Positions 1 through 5,131 of a stretch of 7,082 nt of DNA are shown piece after piece; the first letter of the stretch is position 1, and every line of letters begins with the position of its first letter. The DNA lies in NCBI GenBank assembly GCA_030054015.1, contig JASGCR010000111.1, positions 1-7,082 of the forward strand, read 5' to 3'. A program made the position numbers and the translations under genes. The notes below the pieces were generated by a model. It was not told the DNA's origin. It was given only the letters and a program-made list of their open reading frames with translations, and made no database searches. This DNA is from Candidatus Symbiobacter sp. GTDB taxonomy: Bacteria; Pseudomonadota; Alphaproteobacteria; Elsterales; Elsteraceae.

Positions 1-1
1 C

Positions 2-179
2 AAAAAGAGAGCGTCATTACCCGCCACATTATCCGTTTACGGATAATGTGAGTCGGGGCCTGTCCCCCGCCCGTGACGTAAGTCACGGGTCGGGGGAAAG
101 CCCCCAGGAGTATTATTCCCCAAAACTCCTGGGGGATTGCCCGACCGCAAGCGCGGCGGGCAATGACGCTCCTTTTTTT
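2..179. repeat. Palindromic multi-hairpin repeat element, copy 1
   Basis: The outer inverted repeat pairs 9-25 with 155-171 (17 bp, one mismatch). It is flanked by A5 on the left (2-6) and T7 on the right (173-179). Inside, one arm pairs 25-35 with 40-50 (11 bp, TTTA loop). A second pairs 64-77 with 82-96 (14 bp, one bulged T, GTAA loop). The conserved core arm pairs 101-111 with 125-135 (11 bp, 13-nt loop), and GTCGGG at 52-57 or 89-94 can pair with CCCGAC at 140-145 as its neck. A short CGC-AA-GCG arm at 146-153 completes it. The core matches the reverse complement of copy 2, so this copy is in the opposite orientation. The A-run and T-run mean it could act as an intrinsic terminator on either strand; that role is inferred. 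No gene is visible in 1-216. Confidence 0.85.
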
Positions 180-202
180 AGGACTTATTGAGACCATCCC
201 AT

Positions 203-208
203 AAGGAG
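203..208 (+). promoter_or_regulatory. Ribosome binding site of mnmE
   Basis: AAGGAG lies 8 nt before the GTG at 217. It is a near-perfect Shine-Dalgarno sequence and decides the GTG start. No convincing sigma70 promoter is visible between the repeat element and this site. Confidence 0.8.
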
Positions 209-216
209 CCACCCTC

Positions 217-1698
217 GTGATCCCTGAAAAAAATGTTTCACGTGAAACATCGAAAACCGAGACGATATTTGCAGTGGCGACACCGCCGGGACGCTCGGCC
301 TTGGCGGTGATACGCCTGACGGGGCCGGATGTGCTGACCGCCCTGACCGCGATGACGGGAAGGGAAACCCTGCCGCCGCGCCAGGCCTGCCTGCTCAAAC
401 TGCGCGAGTTCGCTGCCAAAGATATATCATCAAACCGCGTGGCTTTAACCCCCTATGATGCCAAAAATCCGATCATAGACCAGGCTTTGGTGATTTTTTT
501 TCCCGGGCCCGCCAGTGAAACCGGCGAAGATTGCCTGGAAATACATCCCCACGGCAGCCCGAATGTGATTGCCAGCTTGTGTCATGCGCTGGGGCAATTG
601 CCCAATTTCCGCCTAGCCGAGCCGGGCGAATTTATCCGCCGCGCCTTTATGAACGGCAAAATGGATTTGACCGCGATTGAAGGGGTGGCGGATTTACTGG
701 CCGCCGATACTGACCGCCAACGTCGCCAAGCCTTGCGGCAAATGCAGGGCGGCCTGCGGCAAAAAATTGAACAATGGCGGGGGAATTTGTTGCGGGCTTT
801 GGCCTATATCGAAGCCAGCATCGATTTTGTCGACGAAGAATTGCCCGGACAATTGCCGGCCCAGGCCCGTCAGATTGCGGCCCAAACCCAGAGCGAGATC
901 GGCCAGGCCTTGGCATCGTCGCATCAGGGCGAAATCGTACGCACCGGCTTTCAGATTGCCCTGGTGGGCGCGCCCAATGTCGGCAAATCAACCTTGCTCA
1001 ATCATTTGGCGTCACGCGAGGCGGCGATTGTCTCGCCGATTGCTGGCACCACCCGCGATGCCATTTCGGTTGATCTTGATTGGTCGGGATTTCGCGTCAC
1101 CCTCACCGATACCGCGGGTTTGCGGGCATCCGAGGATGTGATTGAAAAAATCGGCATGGCAAAAAGCCGCCAAGCCGCCGCCGCCGCCGATCTTTTATTG
1201 GTCATGGTTGAAGCCCATGATCCGCCTGAACTCAGCGATGAAATTTTGGCGATTTTGGCGCAAAATCCCAACGCGATTTTGGTGGTCAGCAAATGCGATT
1301 TTCTCAGCGACCGCCAGGGGGAAAACATCTTATCGCAGCTCAGAATTTTGACCAAACATGATGCCAGGGAATTTTTTTGCCTCGCCTTACCGCCCAATCA
1401 ACCCAATATCGCCGCCAAAAATTGCGAAAACCTTATCGCCGTCATTGTGAACCGGATCAAACGCGCCACCCAACTGGCCGAAGATGGGGCGGTGATCACC
1501 CGCCAGCGTCACCGCCAGGCTTTGGAAATTGTTAATAATGCGTTACTGGCGGTGGGTGGGACGGATCGCCAGGATGGTTTGGAAATCACCGCCGAATCCT
1601 TGCGCCGCGCCGTCACTTCATTGGATAAAATCACCGGCCGCGTCGCCTTTGACGACATGATGTCGCTGATTTTTGGTGAGTTTTGTTTGGGGAAGTAG
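217..1698 (+). CDS. mnmE: tRNA uridine-5-carboxymethylaminomethyl modification GTPase MnmE
   Basis: MnmE (TrmE) is a cytoplasmic GTPase. With MnmG it installs the carboxymethylaminomethyl group on wobble uridine 34 of certain tRNAs, using a methylene-tetrahydrofolate carbon. The protein is 493 aa, slightly long for the family. The N-terminal folate-binding domain begins around residue 16 (ETIFAVATPPG) and runs to about 135. A helical domain follows, then the inserted G domain: G1 GAPNVGKS 251-258, G2 GTTRD 277-281, G3 DTAG 298-301. G4 reads SKCD (358-361) rather than the usual NKxD. The C-terminus ends FCLGK, with the conserved cysteine at 490. The GTG start is chosen from AAGGAG 8 nt upstream. 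Codons 6-11 (NVSRET) are a perfect parS site, so the first ~15 residues are an extension shaped by DNA function. A T8 run (494-501) and an A7 run (227-233) occur in the gene. The identity is certain. Confidence 0.98.
   Translation: MIPEKNVSRETSKTETIFAVATPPGRSALAVIRLTGPDVLTALTAMTGRETLPPRQACLLKLREFAAKDISSNRVALTPYDAKNPIIDQALVIFFPGPASETGEDCLEIHPHGSPNVIASLCHALGQLPNFRLAEPGEFIRRAFMNGKMDLTAIEGVADLLAADTDRQRRQALRQMQGGLRQKIEQWRGNLLRALAYIEASIDFVDEELPGQLPAQARQIAAQTQSEIGQALASSHQGEIVRTGFQIALVGAPNVGKSTLLNHLASREAAIVSPIAGTTRDAISVDLDWSGFRVTLTDTAGLRASEDVIEKIGMAKSRQAAAAADLLLVMVEAHDPPELSDEILAILAQNPNAILVVSKCDFLSDRQGENILSQLRILTKHDAREFFCLALPPNQPNIAAKNCENLIAVIVNRIKRATQLAEDGAVITRQRHRQALEIVNNALLAVGGTDRQDGLEITAESLRRAVTSLDKITGRVAFDDMMSLIFGEFCLGK
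234..249. promoter_or_regulatory. parS site 1 (ParB binding), inside mnmE
   Basis: TGTTTCACGTGAAACA is the classical bacterial chromosomal parS palindrome with no mismatch; the palindrome extends to 18 bp (233-250). It lies 17 bp after the mnmE start and is read as N-V-S-R-E-T. The 25 bases 226-250, including the seven A's on the left, are identical to 2228-2252 at site 2. ParB, encoded 5.6 kb downstream, is the expected ligand. Confidence 0.95.
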
Positions 1699-1719
1699 CG
1701 GTATAGAGGAAAGGGTGCC

Positions 1720-1880
1720 AAAAAAGGAAGCGTCATTACCCGCCGGACTGCAAGCGGGAATCCGCTTGCAGTCCGAGTCGGGTAATCCCCCAGGAGTTTT
1801 GGGGAATAATACTCCTGGGGGATTCCCCGACTCGCGCCGTCCGTTACACGGACAGCGCGGCGGGGAATGACGCTCTTTTT
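1720..1880. repeat. Palindromic cloverleaf repeat element, copy 2 (inverted)
   Basis: The outer stem pairs 1729-1744 with 1859-1874 (16 bp, one mismatch). It is flanked by A6 (1720-1725) and T5 (1876-1880). Three arms fill the interior. Arm one is 1745-1757 with 1762-1774 (13 bp perfect, GAAT loop). Arm two is 1775-1797 with 1811-1833 (23 bp, one mismatch, 13-nt loop). Arm three is 1834-1844 with 1848-1858 (11 bp, one mismatch, TAC loop). Each arm begins on the base after the previous one ends, so the junction has no free base. The 35 bases 1787-1821 equal the reverse complement of 101-135 in copy 1. It begins about 20-30 bp after the mnmE stop. Confidence 0.88.
1729..1880 (+). terminator. 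Possible terminator of mnmE formed by repeat copy 2
   Basis: The last outer strand of the element is followed by T5 (1876-1880), and the opposite strand has T6 at its own exit. That is the layout of a bidirectional intrinsic terminator directly after mnmE. The long multi-arm fold is not a standard short terminator hairpin, so this role is inferred. If real, mnmG needs its own promoter; a candidate is at 2281-2309. Confidence 0.35.
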
Positions 1881-2181
1881 GGGACTGACATAGATAATTT
1901 TAAAGTAAATCTTTTGGAAACGGGGTATATTGGTTTGGTGAGTCAAATCTGACTGGCTGGGATGCAGTTGGGTTATGTATTGCATCATTGACGTCGATTA
2001 TTTCAGGGCTAACTTTGCGCAGGTAGTCACCATGACCCCCTTATCTTATTTCCTAATTTGTGAATCATTATTAATGGGGTTGGTTGTTTTTCTCGCCACC
2101 AGGCAGCGTGGTGGGAAAGAACCTTAATTTTTTATTGGTTTTTTTTATAAAGCCAGCTTGGGGAAGGTCTGATAAAGTCCT
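1881..2181. other. AT-rich intergenic stretch
   Basis: This stretch is visibly richer in A and T than the flanking genes, with T-runs around 2118-2150. It holds small hairpins: 1941-1945 with 1950-1954, and CCACCA 2096-2101 with TGGTGG 2109-2114. A GACGTC palindrome lies at 1990-1995. I see no tRNA, no cluster of DnaA boxes and no known ncRNA. Apart from the candidate small peptide at 2032-2127, nothing can be assigned. Confidence 0.5.
2032..2127 (+). CDS. Candidate 31-residue membrane peptide
   Basis: The frame starts ATG at 2032 and stops TAA at 2125-2127. It begins MTPLSYFLIC, continues with a hydrophobic run to about residue 22 (through MGLVVFLA), and ends TRQRGGKEP. That gives one possible transmembrane helix with a positively charged end. 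AGG at 2021-2023 is a weak ribosome binding site about 8 nt upstream. I do not recognise a family. A frame this short in AT-rich DNA can arise by chance, so this is only a candidate; it could also be the remnant of a larger gene. Confidence 0.2.
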   Translation: MTPLSYFLICESLLMGLVVFLATRQRGGKEP

Positions 2182-2224
2182 AAAAAAGAGAGCGTCAAAA
2201 AAAAGAGCGTCATCACCCGCCGCC
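2182..2224. repeat. Two truncated ends of the palindromic repeat
   Basis: 2182-2196 reads A6 then GAGAGCGTC, matching the left end of the element. 2197-2224 reads A8 then GAGCGTCATCACCCGCC, a longer version of the same end with one change (CATC for CATT). Neither has a matching closing half, so both are broken or end-only copies in direct orientation. They end 11 bp before parS site 2. Confidence 0.75.
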
Positions 2225-2235
2225 TACGAAAAAAA

Positions 2236-2251
2236 TGTTTCACGTGAAACA
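2236..2251. promoter_or_regulatory. parS site 2 (ParB binding), upstream of mnmG
   Basis: This is a perfect TGTTTCACGTGAAACA. The surrounding palindrome is 24 bp (2232-2255), with A4 on one side and T4 on the other. It lies 65 bp before the mnmG ATG and about 2.0 kb from site 1. Together with parA and parB 2.8-3.6 kb downstream, it marks this region as the chromosomal centromere. Confidence 0.95.
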
Positions 2252-2280
2252 TTTTGCCCATCCCACGCCCATTTGATCAA

Positions 2281-2309
2281 GTGACAAAGCGGCAAAAACC
2301 CGCTATAGA
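2281..2309 (+). promoter_or_regulatory. Sigma70-like promoter of mnmG
   Basis: GTGACA (2281-2286, five of six with TTGACA) is followed after exactly 17 bp by TATAGA (2304-2309). Transcription would be expected to begin near 2316-2317, where the ATG of mnmG begins. The site is 30 bp after parS 2, so ParB binding could affect it. Confidence 0.5.
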
Positions 2310-2316
2310 ATGGGCT

Positions 2317-4332
2317 ATGGGCAATATTGACACAGATTCTCTGAAAATTTCACACCACACTGAAAGAAATTTGGTGGTGGTGGGGGGGGGTCATGCCGGT
2401 TGTGAAGCGGCGGCGGCGGCGGCACGCATGGGGGCGCGGGTGATCTTGCTTACCCACAATCCGGCGACGATTGGCGAAATGAGTTGCAACCCGGCCATTG
2501 GCGGCCTGGGCAAAGGTCATTTGGTGCGCGAAATTGACGCGCTAGATGGGGTCATGGCGCGGGCGATTGACCGCGCGGGCATTCAATTTAAGATGCTGAA
2601 TCGCAGCAAAGGGCCAGCGGTGCAGGGGCCACGCGCCCAGGCCGACCGCCGCCTGTATCGCCAGGCGATGCAAGAAATCCTTATGGAATACGACAATTTA
2701 ACCCTTATGGCGGGGGCGGCGGCGGATTTGGTTTTGGATCGGGATGGGCATTTGGCTGGGATTGTGACCGAAACCGGGCAAACCATCCCCTGCCGTGCCG
2801 CCATTATCACCACCGGCACGTTTTTGGGGGGATTGATCCATATTGGAACCGACAAAATTCCGGCCGGGCGGGTGGGGGAAGCCCCCTCAATGGCTTTGGC
2901 GCAAAGGCTGCGCGCCTTGGGTCTGCCGATGGGACGATTGAAAACCGGTACGCCGCCGCGCCTGGATGGCAAAACGATTGATTGGTCGGGACTCGGCAAA
3001 CAAATAGGCGACATTCCGCCGCAGCCATTTTCCTTTATGACCGATGTGATTACCACGCCGCAAATTGCCTGTGGCATCACCGCCACCACGGACAAAACCC
3101 ACCAGGTGATTCAGGCGAATTTGCACCACGCCCCGCTGTTTAGCGGCCAGATCGAGGGGATTGGCCCACGTTATTGCCCCTCGATTGAGGATAAAATCGT
3201 CCGCTTCGCCGATAAATCGAGTCACCAGATTTTCCTGGAACCCGAAGGGCTGGATGACGACACCGTCTATCCCAATGGCATTTCGACCTCGCTGCCAAAA
3301 TTTGTCCAGGATTTGGTGGTGGCAAGCATCCCCGGCCTGGAACAGGCGCGGATTATCCGCCACGGCTATGCGATTGAATATGATTATCTCGATCCCCGCG
3401 CCTTGCATAACGGATTGGGGTTAAAGGCGATCCCAGGCCTGTTTCTGGCCGGGCAAATTAACGGCACGACGGGGTATGAAGAGGCTGCGGGGCAGGGATT
3501 GGTGGCCGGGATTAATGCCGCCATATCGCTGGGGTTTGACGAAGGCGGAGCGGCGGAGGCCAAAAAATGGTTCAGTCCCGACCGCACCCAATCTTATTTG
3601 GGCGTGATGATCGATGATTTGATCACCAAGGGGGCGGACGAGCCTTATCGCATGTTTACCTCACGCGCCGAATATCGGCTGCGTCTTCGCGCCGATAATG
3701 CCGATTTGCGGCTCACGCCGATGGGTGTGACGGCGGGATGTGTGGGCACGGCGCGGCAGCAAAAATTCGCCGCGCGGGCGGCGGAAATGGCGGCGGCCAA
3801 AACCCAATCCGAGCAATGGCGCATCAGCCCGTCGGAATTGGCGCGGATGGGGTTCGAGGTGCGACAAGATGGTATTATGCGCACCGCCTTTGATGTGTTG
3901 CGCCTGCCCAATATTGGCCTTGATGGGGTGAGCAAAATTTGGCCGGAAATGGCGAGATATAGCGAACAAACCCGCCAAGGCCTGGCCGCCGAATCGCTTT
4001 ATGCGACATTTTTGGCCCGGCAGGATGAGGATATTGCCGATTTCCACCAGGATGAAAGCCTGGCTTTGCCGCCCGATCTTGATTTTGCCGCAATTGGCAG
4101 CCTGTCGACCGAAATTCGAGAGAAACTCACCCGCATCCGCCCGGCCAATTTAGGCGCGGCGGCACGGATACCGGGCATGACTCCCGCCGCCGTCACGGCC
4201 TTGTTAAGATATGTCGAAAGCGGGCGGGTGCGTGACCGCGCCGCCGTTCCCGCCCGCGCCCCCGACCGCGCCCCAACCCGCGCCCCTGACCGCGCCCCTG
4301 ACCACTCTCCCGCGCAAAAATGGGGGACGTGA
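2317..4332 (+). CDS. mnmG: tRNA uridine-5-carboxymethylaminomethyl modification enzyme MnmG
   Basis: MnmG (GidA) is the FAD-dependent partner of MnmE in wobble-uridine modification. Starting at ATG 2317 it is 671 aa, some 40 longer than most relatives. The FAD-binding GGGHAG is at 23-28, CNPAIGG at 57-63 with conserved Cys57, GPRAQADRR near 104-112, RYCPSIEDK with the second conserved Cys at 287, and the QINGTTGYEEAAGQG signature from 380. The C-terminal helical domain (GAAARIPGMTPAAVTALLRYV) is intact. The extra length is a short N-terminal lead and a tail of RAPD, RAPT, RAPD, RAPD at 647-662. A TTG at 2254 in the same frame would add 21 residues, but it falls inside parS 2 and upstream of the predicted promoter, so I prefer 2317. 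No good Shine-Dalgarno precedes 2317. A G9 run (2382-2390) encodes part of the FAD motif. Confidence 0.97.
   Translation: MGNIDTDSLKISHHTERNLVVVGGGHAGCEAAAAAARMGARVILLTHNPATIGEMSCNPAIGGLGKGHLVREIDALDGVMARAIDRAGIQFKMLNRSKGPAVQGPRAQADRRLYRQAMQEILMEYDNLTLMAGAAADLVLDRDGHLAGIVTETGQTIPCRAAIITTGTFLGGLIHIGTDKIPAGRVGEAPSMALAQRLRALGLPMGRLKTGTPPRLDGKTIDWSGLGKQIGDIPPQPFSFMTDVITTPQIACGITATTDKTHQVIQANLHHAPLFSGQIEGIGPRYCPSIEDKIVRFADKSSHQIFLEPEGLDDDTVYPNGISTSLPKFVQDLVVASIPGLEQARIIRHGYAIEYDYLDPRALHNGLGLKAIPGLFLAGQINGTTGYEEAAGQGLVAGINAAISLGFDEGGAAEAKKWFSPDRTQSYLGVMIDDLITKGADEPYRMFTSRAEYRLRLRADNADLRLTPMGVTAGCVGTARQQKFAARAAEMAAAKTQSEQWRISPSELARMGFEVRQDGIMRTAFDVLRLPNIGLDGVSKIWPEMARYSEQTRQGLAAESLYATFLARQDEDIADFHQDESLALPPDLDFAAIGSLSTEIREKLTRIRPANLGAAARIPGMTPAAVTALLRYVESGRVRDRAAVPARAPDRAPTRAPDRAPDHSPAQKWGT
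2382..2390 (+). repeat. G9 homopolymer at codons 22-25 of mnmG
   Basis: Nine consecutive G's follow GTG GTG GT and code the V-G-G-G of the FAD-binding motif. A one-base slip here would shift the frame and abolish nearly the whole protein. Confidence 0.8.
4255..4302 (+). repeat. 12-bp tandem repeat, four units, in the 3' end of mnmG
   Basis: The units are 4255-4266, 4267-4278, 4279-4290 and 4291-4302, close to CGCGCCCCTGAC; the last two are identical. Being 12 bp and in frame, each codes RAPD or RAPT. Unit number could change without breaking the mnmG frame. The repeat lies after the last conserved MnmG segment. Confidence 0.9.
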
Positions 4333-4336
4333 TGTG

Positions 4337-5131
4337 ATGGATACGGAAATTTCCCCCCCCCTGCTTAACCACGACATTGACCCAGATTTGGCTCGGATGG
4401 GAAAGGCACAGATTTGTCCCGATACGGCGGCAGAATTTCTTCAATCTTGGCCATTAACCCCGGTGCAAGCAGAATCATTCCGCCTTTATGGAGAAATCTT
4501 AGCGGCGACTCAGAAAAAATTGAATCTGATCAGCAATGCGACACTGGATAAAATGTGGTCGCGGCATTTTCATGATTCGGCGCAATTGCTGCCGATTTTG
4601 GCGGGATTAGAGCGTACCAGCCAACCAGCAACCGATGCGACCCAACCTTGGTTGCTCGATTTGGGTTCGGGGGCGGGATTTCCTGGCCTGGTGTTGGCGA
4701 TGTTAAGCGGCAAATCGGTGCATCTGGTCGAGGCCAACCCGCACAAAGCCCAATTTTTACGCGATGTGGTCACCGCCACGCACTTAACCAATGTGACCTT
4801 GCATGGCTGTAAAATTATGGCCATGCCGCCTTTATCGCCCGCTTATGTCACAGCCCGCGCTTTGGCCCCGTTAAACCAACTTTTGCCCCTGGCCGCCCAT
4901 ATAAAATCAAGGATGCCTAAATCAAAACCACCAGAATTATTGACCGAACCGCCAGTTTTTATCTTTCCCAAAGGAAAAACCTGGCAAACGGAAATAAATA
5001 TCGCTCGCAATGAATGGAAATTTACTTATAATACGGTAAAAAGCTGCACCGATCCTGAGTCAGAGATCATCATTATTAAGGAGTTCCACCGTGTCCATCG
5101 GCAAAAAAACGCGCATCATCGCCATCGTTAA
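4337..5131 (+). CDS. rsmG: 16S rRNA (guanine-527-N7)-methyltransferase RsmG
   Basis: RsmG (GidB) transfers a methyl group from S-adenosylmethionine to N7 of G527 in 16S rRNA; loss is known to give low-level streptomycin resistance in several bacteria. From ATG 4337 it is 264 aa, against about 205-220 usually. NLISNATLDKMWSRHFHDSAQL (from about 63) is the typical N-terminal family segment. The SAM-binding LLDLGSGAGFPG is at 106-117, and VTARALAPL at 171-179 is also characteristic. The ATG is 4 nt after the mnmG stop, suggesting translational coupling; GGGGGA at 4322-4327 is a weak ribosome binding site. An in-frame reading continues upstream to 4211, but that part is out-of-frame mnmG tail, so I reject it. 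A start at ATG 4397 is possible. The last ~14 residues (HRVHRQKNAHHRHR) overlap parA and look non-conserved. A C9 run occupies codons 6-9. Confidence 0.93.
   Translation: MDTEISPPLLNHDIDPDLARMGKAQICPDTAAEFLQSWPLTPVQAESFRLYGEILAATQKKLNLISNATLDKMWSRHFHDSAQLLPILAGLERTSQPATDATQPWLLDLGSGAGFPGLVLAMLSGKSVHLVEANPHKAQFLRDVVTATHLTNVTLHGCKIMAMPPLSPAYVTARALAPLNQLLPLAAHIKSRMPKSKPPELLTEPPVFIFPKGKTWQTEINIARNEWKFTYNTVKSCTDPESEIIIIKEFHRVHRQKNAHHRHR
4353..4361 (+). repeat. C9 homopolymer at codons 6-9 of rsmG
   Basis: Nine C's code part of S-P-P-L just after the start codon. A slip would frameshift almost all of RsmG if translation begins at 4337. It would be harmless if the true start is the ATG at 4397. Confidence 0.75.
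5027..5032 (+). promoter_or_regulatory. Candidate -10 box of an internal parAB promoter
   Basis: TATAAT is a perfect -10 sequence in a locally AT-rich part of the rsmG 3' end. The hexamer 17 bp upstream (5004-5009, CTCGCA) matches TTGACA at only three positions. Transcription would start near 5039, about 50 nt before the parA GTG. This would allow parAB expression independent of mnmG-rsmG. Confidence 0.4.
5078..5083 (+). promoter_or_regulatory. Ribosome binding site of parA
   Basis: AAGGAG lies 7 nt before GTG 5091, inside the rsmG reading frame. It fixes the parA start and hence the 41-bp overlap with rsmG. Confidence 0.85.

Noticed and set aside
1673..1870. 65-codon frame covering repeat copy 2
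   Set aside because: It is made of the mnmE end in another frame plus repeat hairpins; nothing supports translation.
1729..1874. The cloverleaf as a tRNA or tRNA-like gene
   Set aside because: The stems are 11-23 bp, far longer than tRNA arms. There is no T-loop consensus, no plausible anticodon arm and no CCA end.
1881..2230. Chromosome replication origin in the AT-rich spacer
   Set aside because: I find no cluster of DnaA boxes, only weak partial matches such as TGTGAATCA near 2060. AT richness and nearby parS are not enough.
2235..2276. 13-residue frame MFHVKHFAHPTPI starting in parS 2
   Set aside because: MFHVKH is simply parS translated. There is no Shine-Dalgarno, and it lies upstream of the predicted mnmG transcript start.
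2084..2284. 66-codon open frame ending in NVSRETFCPSHAHLIK
   Set aside because: It crosses repeat fragments and parS 2; the VSRET resemblance to other proteins comes only from parS being read in that frame. It has no ribosome binding site or family.
2327..2332. Perfect TTGACA as a -35 box inside mnmG
   Set aside because: No acceptable -10 sequence lies 16-18 bp downstream, and it is within the coding region.
2583..3408. Long minus-strand open frames inside mnmG (2583-3095 and 2887-3408)
   Set aside because: Shadow frames of a well-conserved gene with no recognisable product or start signals.
4211..4336. Extended rsmG start giving a 306-residue protein
   Set aside because: The added proline-rich segment is the mnmG tail minisatellite in another frame, and no ribosome binding site precedes 4211.
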